Shown here piece by piece: positions 9,351-23,517 of a DNA stretch of 64,000 nt. A program made the translations under genes and the position numbers. The DNA is taken from the NCBI GenBank assembly GCA_029851415.1, contig CM056741.1, forward strand, positions 64,904,282 to 64,968,281, in the 5' to 3' direction. Within the stretch, counting starts at the first letter, position 1; each line of letters starts with the position of its first letter. The DNA comes from Eretmocerus hayati (lineage: Eukaryota; Arthropoda; Insecta; Hymenoptera; Aphelinidae). The notes below the pieces were generated by a model. That model searched no databases, was not told where the DNA came from, and worked only from the letters and a program-made list of their open reading frames with translations.

Positions 9351-12300
9351 AAGAGTAGGTTGAGGTGCAGAGACTCTGCGAGAGTAATACTGCGACGGAC
9401 CAGAGTGAGAGAATCTGTCGCGGCGAGAGAACATTTTTTTGTCATCCAACTCTGCAAGATCTATGCTGTCTTCGGTGTCTACTTTGATATACTTGGAAAG
9501 TGAAAGAGAGGCTTGTATAAGTAATGCCATGAGAGGCGAGCTGTCTTCGAGATTTTGTACAGTTGCGGATGAGATTTTAGAGTTTTCATTTGCGTAATTA
9601 TTCGCATGCCCTCGGTGGAGTATATTTTAGACTATGGAATTGTTTATTGAAACTCGGCGTGGTTGTCTGGTACGCTGGGTAATTTGAAAAAGTATTTCAT
9701 CTTGTTACCGGTAAAATGGCTATCGATCAAGTGAGATTCATGACCGGAAACTGATTGCCGTTCAGTGGGCGACTCGTCATTTTTTTGCGTTATCTCACAT
9801 TTTTGAGCGGAACCTTCTCAATCTACTTTTAGAGTGATTAAAAGTTGTTCAAGAATGGAACTAATTGTATATCATACGTTAGAATAGATAGATTCAGAGT
9901 AGTCCCCTTTATTTTTCAAATCTATGAAGTAGTACTCTTCCGCGTTGACATGCAAATCATCCGAAAATTCGCCCTTCATCCCTTTAACGGGCACTTTTTC
10001 AGCATTCACTCTGCCTTGACTATATTTTGTATCGGATTGACTCAGCTGGATCTGAAAATTTTCGAGCTTTTTTGCTGACTGTGTGGCCATTTATTCTGAT
10101 ATGTAAAAATGAAGCTCATAATATACTACATTATTGCCTTGAGTATGCACGAGTCCTGAACCAATTCGATTCCTAAGCGAATCGACGAAAATGAATAGTG
10201 ATCGAAATGGCCGCGAATGGACAAGGCTTTATAATGCTAGATCACGAGGACCCTCAAATATAATTCATCATGGCAGTGTAGATTATTGATGTGGATAACA
10301 TTTCTTGCATTGTTCCTAAACTTTTCTCCGCAAACTGTCACAGAAAATCGCACATTCGATACTCACGTAGATTACTTCGATAATTTAGATTCTAGCCATC
10401 ATCAATTCGGACATAAAATGGACGAAGGAAGTGATTTTTTGCGAGTGTATTAAAAGCTGACATTACTTCTACTTCAGAACTCAAAATCGTTACAGTACGA
10501 TTGTCATCGTGAAAACCATACGAAACAAATCTTCCTTTAAGTACTTCTAAATCTTATAAAACGTGCCAACTACATCAAAATTCACCAAAAATGAGAAGGC
10601 AATCTAACATACCATTGGTCTTGTCGTGAATTTTTATGGATTCAGTTTTGAAAGAAGGAACATTTTTTTAGATGCATCGTGTACGAGGCGCCAGGGAAAA
10701 GATGTGTATAAGATCAAGTGATGTATACCTATTGCATTAAAATTATTTTGGAGCAAAGTGTACCCGTACGGGTCCTGTGTAGAACATAAGATCGACGGGC
10801 ATATACGATCATACATGAAATCGGGTTAAAAAGTGTCATTTTTATTCTGGAAAGACATGATGAAGTAATTTACATCTGGTGTCACATCAGTACTTCACGG
10901 TGATGATCGAACATTAATCAGAAAAAGTCTTCCCCGGAGTAATTCTCGGGTTTGGAAAAAATCCACATCAAATATCATTTTTCGTCAAAAATATCAGTTT
11001 TATTGGGAGCATGAGATCGATTCTTGGGAAGGTTTTTCTTCAGTAGTATATGATCAGTATCGTGACGTATTGATTTTAGAATAGGTTTGAATCAATACAT
11101 CACAACTTTCATGGAATAGAAAGAAATGTTTGAAGCGGTTTTACGTAGGATCATATATGTTCATGGAATCGTATGTTTTACATGGGCATGCATCAGAGCC
11201 ATTAGAATGAATAGACTCAGATAGGTTCATGGAATTTCATAATAGTTACAGAGATATACTTTGAAAGAGGCTATAAACCTTTCTATGGATTACAGACCTA
11301 CAGCCCTCGATCAACAAAGATTGATCAAGGAAAGTGACGAGTCAGAATATAGATCACTCGCTCTGCAATAATAAAACATGAAATTCCATTCATACTTTGA
11401 GACAAAAACTCGCTATTCTGTAAAACTACCGCCTCACTCTCGTCAAATTCCCATAAATGGGGTCGGATGACAGGCTCTGCGGTGATAGTATGACTCATTC
11501 ATACATTACACCTTTTGAGTCTATTGGTATTTCTCAGTCTCTGCGTAGTTGACTTTTCTTGGCGAGAAAGCTGTGAATACAATGCCGCACTGTATGCAAT
11601 CATTCGGTTTTCCCAAAATTGAACGATTAAATTTAAATACCAAATTGAAATCATCGTCTAGCGTTTTGTTCTTCTTTCTGACAAAATTTGCAGAGCAATA
11701 AAACTACACTCATTTGTACAGATAACATGAAAGTCTTATTTCTTTATCATTTAAGCTAACATTCATCCTGAGTCGAAGGTATCATCAATTTGAGATGGAA
11801 TTACTCTGATCTAATGGTACTGAACGAGATATGAATGTATAATGAGTCACAAGATTACTAGGGTTCAATTCCCTCCATTGAAGATAATCGTCTTGAATTG
11901 ATCTAGCGGGGACACAAATTTAACACACACCGCCTCAATCAGTAGCTAGCATCCAGAAATCTGAACGAAGTTTTTTGAATCATCCATGGTGCGACCAGTT
12001 AGGGAATATTCCTACGCGTAATTTTTGGGAGTTCGGTTTTTCATCTCGACAGATTTCATTTGCAAAGGATCGAAGAACAAGTACAATTGAATAATCTATT
12101 GAAACTACTCTTTATCGGGGTAGGTATCTATATGCAGGGAAAAAGTCAATATCAATAGTACGAGATCTTCGTCTCTTACATTTAGAACTCTGTATTACAT
12201 GGAGAAAGATGTGACAACAGTTGAAAATTTGCGATGACCAATTGAGATCCAGGATTTGGATGGTATCTCGAGTTATTGACGCCATGAGCATAAATAAGAA

Positions 12301-12521
12301 CCGACTTTCAGGCATTTGGCTCACAAATTGAGTGAAAGAAACTGCCGTAACCTCAATAAACCAAAATTAAACGTGTGATTCAGCAATAGCCTTCTTGACC
12401 ATTAAAATTCTGTCGTAGCTGGTGCTTTGATTGTAGATGATATTTTTACTGATTTACGATTGGATCGAATCCAAGAACATTTTATAGAATGATGCTGCAA
12501 CACAACCGAACATGAAGTAAC
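9350..12521. other. Gene-free AT-rich stretch
   Basis: No gene, RNA or repeat with defined ends was recognised. Short recurring phrases such as TTCATGGAAT near 11.1-11.4 kb are too weak to call. Confidence 0.5.
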
Positions 12522-13339
12522 GTAACTGTACCCAACTTGCCCCTATTAAGCCATTTTCTCAATAACTCTGACCCATCTCAATATTTTCCAACGTACCTCA
12601 ACTCATTGTGAAGCTTGCCTCAAGACCTTCGAAATGAGTTGAAATACGTATAATTTGAATGAATTGGAGCCGAGCTGTTTGGATTCTCCCAAAAGGTGAT
12701 TTTGAAAAGTTTACAAAAGTGTGTACCCAACTTGCCCCCATCATTTAAAACAATGTAAATCGGCGATGAAGTGAATAAAATTGCTTTGATCCGTTTTGAT
12801 CACCGTGCAGCGGCATTTACATCTTTTAGCTGGCCTAAAACACTGTTATCGACTTATTCTGATGCGGTAAACACGCTCTGAGTGGTAAAAAAAGCCATAC
12901 TGCACGCCTTCCCGAGATAACCATATGGGGGCATGTTGGGTATACTCCGATGTCGGACTTTGTGTTTTTCAAATCATCTCCGTGTTTTGTACATAAAATC
13001 GCTCCAAACCAGAGTTCTGCAACCCTAAAGAGCGGATTTTGAAGGTCTTGAGACAAGGAATCGAATGCGCTAAGGTACGTCAAGATTGGTCGAATAAAAA
13101 TAAATTGGCACCGGTTTTAGTGAACGCGATTTCCTCGGTGATTTCTTAGCCGTGCAAACACGAAAAATGGAAAACTCACTTTATATTTTCTGGAGAACAC
13201 AGAAATGATTCGGGGCTGATGCAAACTACTTACTTTCTCCTATTCTAATATAAAAAACGTAAAAAAAAATTTGCCGGGAGACCAAGGAGTGCTCATCCCC
13301 GAGATCAGCATATGGGGGCAAGTTGGGTACACTTACCTT
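12522..13339 (+). mobile_element. Four-motif TA element, copy A (~818 bp)
   Basis: This non-autonomous DNA transposon copy is about 85-90% similar by eye to copy B at 18963. The left end carries TGTACCCAACTTGCCCC (12528-12544). A second forward motif lies at 12719-12740, and two reverse motifs (GGGGCATGTTGGGTATAC at about 12928-12945 and GGGGCAAGTTGGGTACAC at 13316-13333). The right end reads ACTTACCT. No transposase frame is present; short frames inside are not conserved between copies. The left tip is mutated (TAACTG instead of TAAGTG), suggesting an old insertion. Confidence 0.75.
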
Positions 13340-15793
13340 GTCTACAAATTACAAATCTGTATTTGGTGAAAGTTTTCATATTCGTAGCCCTTTTGTGTCG
13401 AGTTAATTGCCAAAAGTCATACTCATCGGAAATGTATTTGTATTTTTCCTTCAAAATAGTACTTGTGAATTTCAGGCTTTGGCCTTCGAAAGTTGTGAAT
13501 GGATTTTTGCTCTCGTCTTGACTCTTTCATTCATTTTTCATGCTGGGCGTAAGAACCTTAAATCCCTCTTCACCTGAATCATGGTCTTCATAAATTACAA
13601 CGCCAAATCATGAGTACTATTGAATTTTAAAAATACGGCAACAAAGTGATGAAAAGAGGGGATTATTTCACAAGCTCCTAGTAGGAATCTGAATACAAGC
13701 TGAAAATTGATACAAAGCAGAAGCGAAGATACAGAATGGTAAGTAGTATAAGAAGATTGCATTGAGCCCAATCAAGACGTTGAGAGTCACTTTGATGGCG
13801 AGGCTCAGCAGAGGCTCGATCTGACAGTTGGGAAGAAAAGACAAGCAAAAGAGTGGTCGTGGTAAAAGAGACGAGCGATACGCAATTTATACTGTAAAAG
13901 TTTTAAGCTCTTTGCGTTTGTGCACGATCCCGAGCTTTCGCTTTTTCGTTTTTCTTCTCACACGACACCTATCACGTTTTCGTGAGAGCTTGTACATCCG
14001 TACGAGAACTGTGGAAGCATGTTTTTCTTACTTCTGATGTGACTTTGATAGTACGTTAGTTTGCCGATCGCTGTATTCGTCTATTTTTGAGCATTATTCA
14101 TCCCTTGTAGTATATGCTCTTTGATATTTTCTCATTCAAGGAGCGAGCGAGGGTCACTTCTACTCTTACTTTCTCAGTTTTCATTCATATTTTACAATTT
14201 CATACTGGAAAAAGAAGAATTTCGTGGGTAGAGTAATGAGCTCATTGTATTAGTGTTTGTCTTCACGATTAGAGATATTTTTGGGAGAGTCGTCGTTTTC
14301 AAGATACGTAGATGTTTCTAATTTTGACTTTGTCAGGAAGTATATCCGAAATTAGGTCATGAAAGCTAATTTCACGATGTCCCCATCAACTGGTTATGAG
14401 TGCAATAACGAGATGAACAGATGGGAAAGGTTTAGACGCAAATTATAGTTTGTCGTTGGATTTTACAGAGCCATTAATTCAGCCGGGTTATCTTCTATCC
14501 CAAGCTCTATTTCTGGAGTGATTCAGTTGATTTAGTGGTGAGCGCGGGAACAGGACGCTGTGAAATACTGTTCCGAGTATTAAATAATAAATCATCTACA
14601 CTTTGTGAAATTGGAAAAGATCTTCGATAATTGATCATTGTGAATAGATCAAATTTGAAAGACGTTCATTTGGGGATGATAAGAAGGATTTGAAGGTGTT
14701 GTTTATAATGATGAATGAATCAACTAATCAACTATGTAGGGAATGAGAAACACAGATGGGAAAAATATATCCCGTGGAATAACACAAAAATAGGTCAATA
14801 GGCAAATCATAAAAATACCATTTTAGTGGAGGGATGACGTCGTGACTGAATTTTCGTAAGTTACAAGTGATGCCATGGATTTCCCGCGAGAAAGTTAAAT
14901 CTATCTAAAACATCCGACTAGTTTCCAATATTGGCTGGATTTCTCTTTAGTTCTCTGTGTAAAGCAGACAGATATTCAGTGAATGTGCTCCTTCACGCAT
15001 TCATACACATGCACACGTGTTCCTGTTTGTGAGGGAGCTTGTAGAGAATAGTAGGTTGCGTGCTTGGGATTTCACGCCCTGTCAGAAAGCCACAAGTACG
15101 GTCAGGATTTGCATCGATGTACACGAGCATACCCTCGAAATACGAACATCCCCCTTCACGTCGAGAACGTATCATTACAGATGAATGGGATTGTATGTAA
15201 TTTCGTTGATTCGAATGTGTTGCTACCAATTAATAACATCCCTAACAGCAGCAGCTGCTTTGTTTGAAGGATTATTTATCATGAAATATTCGAGCGATGT
15301 GTTAGGGTTTGGTTTTTATTTTCTCTTATTCTCGTTCTAATCTCCCTATCAAGAATTGTATTTGAAGCAACAATTTTTGATTAGGTATTCCGATTTTCTT
15401 TTGAGTGTCCGTGAGTGGATCCGAATGGAATATTATTTTTTAATGTCAGTCAAACTCACGACAAACTTTGTGATTACGATTTTCTTATGTCACAAATATC
15501 TGTAAGCTAGTCATCCAAATTATTGGATAAAATTTTGTTCCACGTGGTGAAATAATCAAGGTAAGACTCGATGGATACCAAGACTAATTATTAAACGACT
15601 CTTTCTAGTTGAGACGTGGTGCAATTCTATGAAGGTTGTACATGAATTTTTTGTGACCAAATTTCAGGATCTCATTTCACAAACATTTCCATATCATTTC
15701 TCCAAAAAACCAACTTTGGCTCAATTTTCTATGATTTTCACGAAGCAATAAGGAAAATTCAACAAGGGAGAATTTCCAAGAAATAATATATAT
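13340..15793. other. Gene-free stretch
   Basis: I see no gene or defined repeat. Open frames around 13.83-14.04, 15.0 and 15.06-15.27 kb lack domains, splice context or conservation clues. Confidence 0.45.
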
Positions 15794-17262
15794 GGGTGAT
15801 TCCGCCGAAAGTGTGATTTTTTGGGGCCAAAATCGTCGCAGGCAATGATTTGGGTCAAAAAATTATTTCAGCCACAGACAAGTTTCGGTTTTTCGTAGCA
15901 ATTGATTTACACTCGTTTGGGAACAAAAAGAAGTATCTAGAGCTACGTAGCTCAAAAATGAAGCCGGACAAAGATATGTCGAGTTTAAGGGGTCGCAGAG
16001 GGGGGCGGAATGGACAGGGACGGAAGAGACATTTCGACTCAAAAAATATTCCCACAGTTTGACAACTAATCGTAGACTCTTTTCCACATAGATTTTTATC
16101 TAATCCGACCAAATACTTCAAGTGCATGTGTTCGACAAAGCGATACAACGCTGTAGTGAGGAGCACAATATGGGGTCGGAAAGAACAAAAAGTTTTGTAC
16201 GCTATAGAGAACTGACATGACCACAAAAATTATTTCAAAATGCTCATATTATGGAAGTTCACGTTGAAAGAGACACGATATATGAAGATTTGGAAATTTC
16301 CTGTAGTAAAAGTGATTTGAATTCGAATCTGAAGTTTTTCAGGGTTTGAATTGGCGCCATTCAATATGGCAGCGACTGCACATGAGTCACGTGACTTCAG
16401 AGTGTTTTCCACGATGATTCTGAGACGAACCTGCGTTTCTTTACCGCGAACTTCTATTATTTGAGTAAAATAAGCTCTCGACTGTGATTCAGATGAGAAT
16501 TTCCGATGAAAAATGACATCACAACAGTTGGTGAATTTAGTGGCACATGTGCAGCCACCGCCATATTGGACGGCGCCAATTCAAATTGTCAACACTTCAA
16601 TGATGGTTTAAAAACCATAGAGGCGTCGTAAAAATTTCAAACTTTCTTTCCTATATCTATCTTGCTGCGAACTCTCAAAACATAATATTTTCCGGAATGA
16701 TGTCAGTTCCCTATTCTGAATACACGTTTATGTGGTACTCCTGGGTGCAGATTTGAGTGTCGCGAATGGGTTGAGTGTATTTGGGTTTCGGGTTTCTATA
16801 TGACAATCCCTTTGGTTAAAAAGGCTGCATTAGCGATTGGGAACTTTGCCGAGCTAATTGGTGCTGTGCAAGCCGTTTTGGTGCAAACCCGTCTTCAAAA
16901 TATCGGATGGCCTGCATGCTCGAGCCGAGGGTTTAATTTCGATTTGCACAGTGGTGGATTATGCTATTTGAAGTATTATAAACTGAAAAGCTTAATTACG
17001 TATAGGGATTTTCGACTCCGCACATGCGTCGTAATGAATTCAAAAGTCGAAGTTGCGTTGCCTACATAGGTGACGGAATTGACATTTTGACTCTTTATCA
17101 AGCTCTATCAAAAAGAGGGGACGTTAAGATTGTCGCAAAAACTATTAACATAGTTGCAGACCAATAAGATACATCCTAGGAAACTGCTTTAAAGTGCAAT
17201 CCAAGTCGTATGAACTTGGGGAGCGTGGAACACGGAAAATCACACTTTCAACGGAATCACTC
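15794..17262. mobile_element. Fold-back element with ends GTGATTCCG...CGGAATCAC
   Basis: The two ends are inverted: left GTGATTCCGCCGAAAGTG at 15796, and the right end in reverse GTGATTCCGTTGAAAGTG at 17260. Both continue into GTGATTTTC-like sequence. A second, nested inverted pair sits inside: TGAATTGGCGCCATTCAATA (16347 onward) against its complement at about 16543-16587, enclosing a core with AATATGGC. Total length is about 1.47 kb. No transposase is visible and the target duplication is unclear. Open frames inside (for example 15850-16226 and 16800-17069) look fortuitous. Confidence 0.6.
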
Positions 17263-18962
17263 ACATGTCACCACGGAAAACATCTTCATAATTTAATCAG
17301 GGCACTAGCTATTTGATCCTTATAAAAGTAGATTATAAATTGTTTGATAGCTGAAGATTCATTCAATATCACAATACAATGCGATTTCAAACACAAAAAT
17401 CGTGTCAAATCATTCGAAAAATATTTAAACATTTTTTCATATTCCAATTACTTGAACGACAAGATTGAATCATGAACAACTAAATTCGATTATAGTTCTC
17501 GTCTCGATTCTCGTCATATCTTTGTGTCATATTTATTCCAACGCAATCGAATTCTGTGCATCTAAGATTAAAACAACTTCACCACTGATTTGCAGTTTGT
17601 TTTTGATTTCACATTTCCGAGTTCTTTCGAAAATGCGGGTACTGACATTTTTCTTTGGTAATGAAAATCGTTTTTCTCTTGTCAGATTTTCATTTTTATC
17701 AAAATGTTTCGGGAAGAAAGCTGCTATTAGTTTCGGTCTGCTATCACAGGGATCCTTCCATGAGAATTTATAATTTTCGTGGAACTTGACGATAATAGTT
17801 TGTCTTGTCATGTTATGTGCCAAGACCTAATCATATCCTTGTTGTTCAGGTATGATTATTAGGGAGAGCATGTTGTGCTGGTCAGTTTATTCTGAGATTG
17901 ACATGCTGGGGCCGGTATAAGTCGGTTACTTTTCTTCAAGACATGAGTCAGATTTTTTTTATGTAACAACAGTAAGAAATGAAATGGCCATACATGAATT
18001 TCCGAAACAGAGTAACCAAGACGTTATTGCCCGTCATCTTCCTCGTAGCATTCTAATTATCTTGGCGTTCTTGTTTGTTTTGAGGCAAACCAATGAATTT
18101 TCAAATCATCAAATGTGTGTCGGTCGGACTAAAGGGCGTAAGTCCATTTGAATGAAAATCGAGAAAAATGAGTTTGATTGCTATCATTGTAACATTTGAG
18201 TGGAATCTAATTATGATACAGGAATAATCAACATCTTCTATCACCGATTACGAAGTAAGGCCATTATTTTGTGAGTGGCGTGATGTTTTGTCCGAAACCC
18301 CAATAGATGGCAAGAGTTCTGGCGAAAGGGCGTGAGTCAGGTGAACCTACACCTTTTTGCCAGACCGACATTCAAAATCCTTTCTCTCTCGCATGTAATG
18401 AGCAAGCAGAGATCTGAGAAATAGTCCAAACTCTATAATAAGCTTGTGAAGTTGATTTTGAGCCATGAGGTTTGTGTTAGCAATTTCAACGGCAACGTGA
18501 GATTCGCGAACACATGGTTTGGTTCAGATGGCGATTAGGACCTTTGTACGCGCGCGAACACACACGCACACACTCACAATGATTATGGTTGAAGCAAAGA
18601 TCCTTGATCAATCAGAAATATCAATTCAAGTTATTGTTATTTTTCTCTTCAGCAGTTTTCTTCATATTATTTGTATATTGACTCCTCTTCACATCTTATT
18701 ATTTGTAATGTATCTGATTTCGATTTCATCGTTGAATGTTACTGTGAATAAATTTGTTCATTGATTTCAACTCTTGAACCCAGATTCAGTTGTGGACTTA
18801 AGCCCTTTTTCTTGGCCAATGAATCTCGAGGTCTATGGAGTAGACTTATGCCTTTTTACAAATGCAATTTTCTCGCGAGCAATGCAACATTTCAGTCCCT
18901 AAGGAGTTTGAAGTGATAAAGATGGTTCAGTAAAACATCGTAAATGCCTTAACTCAATACTA
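17263..18962. other. Gene-free stretch
   Basis: No gene or defined repeat was seen apart from a short AC-rich microsatellite near 18556-18576. Confidence 0.45.
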
Positions 18963-19796
18963 AGGTAAGTGTACCCAACTTGCCCCTATTAAGCCATTTT
19001 CTCAATAACTCTGACCCATCTCAATATTTTCCAACATACCTCAACTCATTGTGAAGCTTGCCTCAAGACCTTCGAAATGAGTTGAAATACGTATAATTTG
19101 AATGAATTGGAGCCGAGCTGTTTGGATTCTCCCAAAAGGTGATTTTTAAGAGTTTACAAAAGTGTGTACCCAACTTGCCCCCATCATTTAAAACAATGTA
19201 AATCGGCGATGAAGTGAATAAAATCGCTTTGGTCCGTTTTGATCACCGTGCAGAGGCATTTGTAGCTTTGAGCTGGTCCAAGACACTCTTTCCGGCCTAT
19301 TTTGATGCGGTGAACACGTTCTGAGGGGTAAAAAAAGCCATACTGCACGCCTTCCCGAGATAACCATATGGGGGCATGTTGGGTACACTCCGATGTCGGC
19401 CTTCTTGATTCTCAAACCATCTTCGTGTTTCGACATACAATCGCTCCAAATCAGAGTTTTGTATTCCTGAAGAGCGGGTTTGGAAGGTTTTGAGACAAGG
19501 AATCGAATGCGCTAAGGTGCGTCAAGATTGGCCGAATAAAAATAAATTGGCACCGGTTCTAGTGAACGCGATTTCCTCGGTGATTTCTTAGCCGTGCAAA
19601 CACGAAAAATGGAAAACTCACTTTATATTTTCTGGAGAACGCAGGAATGATTCGGGGTCGCCGCAAACTACTTACTTTTTCATATTTCAACATAACAAAC
19701 GTGAAAAAAAATTGCCGGGAGGCCAAGGAGTGTCCATCCCCGAGATCGGCATATGGAGGCAAGTTGGGTACAGAGGCAAGTTGGGTACTCTTATCT
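18963..19796 (+). mobile_element. Four-motif TA element, copy B (834 bp)
   Basis: This is the best-preserved copy. It is flanked by TA on both sides (18961-18962 and 19797-19798), with tips AGGTAAGTGTACCC (left) and, in reverse, AGATAAGAGTACCC (right). Forward motifs GTACCCAACTTGCCCC lie near 18971 and 19167. Reverse motifs lie near 19369-19390 and at the right end, where the terminal motif is doubled in tandem (19755-19788). There is no coding capacity for a transposase. TA flanks suggest mobilisation by a Tc1/mariner/pogo-type enzyme, which is inference. Confidence 0.82.
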
Positions 19797-20269
19797 TATC
19801 TCTTAAAAATTGGACTCACACCTTTTAGTCTGACAGATATCGGGATCTATTTGGACCAAAATTTATCAAGACGAATTGACACGTGGGTCGCAACGGTGAG
19901 GTAAATTTCACAGCGAACGGATGAACAGCAATGATGATCACATCACATCTAAAATTCCCAAACCACGATTATCTAATTTCACAACGTCATGCATTTAATG
20001 AATCATGTTTAAGAGAACAAATATGTCACGCAAAGCAATAGTCCAGAGTTTGACAAGATAAGTGTACTACAAGAATTTCATCGAGTAGTACACACGTAGG
20101 ATCTCATTCGTCACTCGCGCGCATAGTGGCCACTGATCTAAAATTTACCCGAGTCGCACTATGAAGAGCAAGTAAGTGTGTAAGTATACCTACCCACGTC
20201 AGTTTGAACAATTAAGAGACGGATGGGTATCGACCTTTAATTCAAGCCAGTACCATTTGTCTGGGGCGC

Positions 20270-22581
20270 GTGATGCTTTCCCGTATTCTACATATACCTA
20301 CACGTATGTGTACAACCTACACGTGTGCGCACACATCCTGCTGCTATAACTGGGAATTGGGACGCTGGGCTCGTATGCGTAGTCAGCCCGGTCGAGTATA
20401 TAGTGAGGGGGCAGGGGGGGAGGGGGACGTACGAGATACGAGATGCAATATCCCGGGAAACGGGCGTACATCGCTCATTATACCTACTTACTCCACACGC
20501 CACGAGGTAATACATTTCAAACACACACTTTTTAAAAATAACCATAATGGTATATTTTACTCACTCGCTGTGTGGTATATCTTCTTCCTGCTGACGAGTG
20601 TTTCTCACACCGATTGCCAAAATGAGGAATAACATGAGTAACAGGGTAACCGGGAAAAACGGCGAGGACGGATTACGTCCGCCCATCGGGATGAACCTCA
20701 TCGTCGCGGTGATGAGCTCAGCTTGGCTCGTCCCGGATCGATCCTCCTGTTCTTCTCATTCGTCCTCAGTCCTCTTGTATGTACATAATACGCACTCTGT
20801 ATACGCCACTAATATTTAAATATCCACTCACTTTCACGTACACGCGTGTCTGCACCTCACAGTAAATTTTGCTAGCGTTATTATATTATTATTACTACTA
20901 CTACACAGAAAGTATATAGTAGTGATAGTAGTGAAGGGCCACCGGCGTCACACGGCCAGCGTACGGATCTTATCTTGGTACAGAGAGAGAGAGAGAGAGG
21001 AGCGTATATACCGTCGTCGTCGTCGTCGTACGTGTGCACACTCTCTGTGTGGGCCCCCGCCTGATGCCGTCGCGATCGATTGCCACCCGAGCGAACCCTC
21101 TCTCACTCAGACTCTCAGCCCTCTCACTGAGCGATTATAGTATACGCTAGCGTGGAACTATATATATATATATATATTTTTAGGCTGGTTGGCTGACCAC
21201 AGCTCGACTCGTATCACTTGCGCCGTATCACTCGCTTCCCTTCGTACACTCAATATACACTCTCTGAACCAGGCGTAATGCACACATCTATCTGTGTCTG
21301 CGTGTGTGTGTGAGAATAGGTAGATACAATATTTTGAGAATGAATTTTAGGAGATGCTGCTGCTGCTGCACGAGGCCGCGGATGCAGCAGAGCCCCTGCG
21401 GCATATACAAGCCTCGCGCGCGCACTGCCCGCGCCCCCCGAGCTCGGCAGATTTTCAGCTTCAGCTCGGCCTGCGACGGACGACGTCGTCGCTATCGCAA
21501 ATACCCCCATGCAATATTATTCCCTATTGCGCCCGCGCAAAGTCTACTCCTACATGCTATATTGAATAGAAATAGAGAGGCCGGGAGGTGCGCCCCGCGT
21601 CGTCGGAGTCGGCGTGTGTCACACTCAAAATTCACTTTCTACCTGCAATTCCGAGGTACTGAGGTGTAGAAATTCAATCTGAGGGAGTGGAAAAAGAGGC
21701 TCGAGATGTTGAGTTTTGAACTTGGGGATCATTGACGATGGTGAAAATTGAAAGGGATGAGTGACGCTGTAGGAGGCTTGGGCTTTGTCAAAGAGGGCTC
21801 GGCGCAAGCTCGGCATCATTGATTTAGCGCGCACGTGGCTCGGGACGTGGTGAGTTCTAAGGGCTAGACTGCGCGCGCAGGAGGCAAGTATCAGGCCGTG
21901 TCCACAGATGAACGACGTGACCGCACCGCGCCACACGGCTTCTGGCGCGCAATCACGCATCGGAGGGCAAATTTTTTTTTCAATCGCACGTATCCAGTAC
22001 GAGAAAATCATGTGAAAGCTCAAAAATCAAAAAGTTCATCGGACCAATTTTCCGGATGAAAGAATCTGTCGTTGCGCGAGATCGCGTGACACGGCTCGTC
22101 GTACATTCGTGGAAATTTATGGACTCAGATCAGAGAGGAGGCGGGGAGCTCTTATGTAAAAGGCCGGGCACGCGATGCGTTTCCAGAGCGAGCCTGCAGC
22201 CAGCGCCCGTGTGCACGACGGCCGACGACGACGACGACGATGAGACGAGCGAGCCGTGAATGCGCTGCTGCTGCTGCTGCAAGCCGCCGCAAAATAATGT
22301 TTCAATTGGCTCGTGCAAGAGCGCGTGCCTAGCCTTAGCCGTGATTGCCCTGATTTACGGCCACCGCGTCGCTGCTGCTGCTTCTCTGCAGATGCTCCGG
22401 CGAGGAGGGCTCTTCTCTCTAGTTCTCGGGCTCTACAACCTTCCAGTATTATATAGACCCGACAGAGAACCCTCATTCTGCTCCTATATATAGTATTAGT
22501 CCGTCTATTCGGTGCGCAGTGTAGCGACATTATGCTCTGCGGCCTTCGATTTACATGATGGCCCTTTACGCGCACCCCCTC

Positions 22582-22619
<38 letters not shown>

Positions 22620-22700
22620 AGGCGACAAGCGTTTGTTGAGAATGCAGATATACATAGTTGGAATGTGCTTAAAAGCTGGTGTGTTGAGAGGCATATGGCC
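20270..22700. promoter_or_regulatory. Large GC/CpG-rich island with microsatellites
   Basis: This is the longest compositional island in the window. It contains (GA)n at 20978-20999, (CGT)n at 21013-21028, (TA)n at 21159-21177, GCT/GAC triplet runs at 22225-22281 and (CT)n at about 22579-22617, amid frequent CG dinucleotides. Open frames on both strands are low-complexity (Arg/Ala/Ser runs) and show no domain. It may be a promoter or enhancer region, or contain an untranslated first exon. That is suggested only by its composition, which contrasts with the AT-rich flanks. Confidence 0.3.
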
Positions 22701-22921
22701 TGCGAGGATGGCGCGTCGGGTGCTAATCGCTTTGGAGATATACTCTCGATTCTGGCAGAGATAAGTACTCGAGAGCGTTTTGTGATGTTGGAGCAGCTTT
22801 TTGCAAGAGACGGATTGTTGAGTACGGGTTTCAATGTACTTATGTTCATTCTCGAGGATAGATTATTCCTTATGATGATTAAATAGGGTCAAAATGAATG
22901 AACACGAATTTTTTTATAGTG

Positions 22922-23517
22922 ACCCATGTAAAAATGGGAACCCTATGATCATATATGAACATGTGGTCCAAGGACCCTGTGACCATATCTGAACATCTAT
23001 GAAACGATTTTAAAAATTTTTTAAAATCCGAAAAGTTGTTATGGTTGCATTTTCGGGGAACATTACATAAAAAAGTCACGATGCTGGTCTTGAAATAACC
23101 GAGAAAATCTCCAAGATTTCATTAAGTAATTGAATCAGAACGATCTGTAAGTGATATCATTCTCCTACTAGAAAAAAAAATTTTAATTTCCAAGATCAAA
23201 AACGTTTGGCAAATTGGTGACCAATCTGCACAATTTTTTATATCTTGAGATCATCATTTTGAGGAATATTACATTCATGCAGGTTCGTCACCAATTTGCC
23301 AAACAATTTTGATCTTGGAAATTAAAATTTTTTTCTATTGAGATATATAATGATATCACTTACAGATCGTTTTAATTCAATGATCTAATGAACTCTTGGA
23401 GATTTTCTCGGTTATGCAAGATCATCATCGTGACTTTTTGATGTGATATTCCCTGAAAATGCAACCATTTCATAGATGTTCATATATGATCATAGGGTTC
23501 CTGTTTTTACATGGGGA
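22922..23517. repeat. ~600-bp imperfect palindrome
   Basis: The left arm (22922-23218) starts CCCATGTAAAAATGGGAACC, and the right arm (23283-23517) is its reverse complement, ending in GGTTCCTGTTTTTACATGGG. Complementarity runs through the arms (ATGATCATATATGAACAT, GAGAAAATCTCC, GATCTGTAAGTGATATCA, TTGGCAAATTGGTGAC) to a loop of about 65 bp. The left arm is about 50 bp longer because a CATATNTGAACAT block is duplicated there. No target duplication or coding frame was seen. It is a fold-back element or a hairpin-RNA candidate. Confidence 0.8.
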
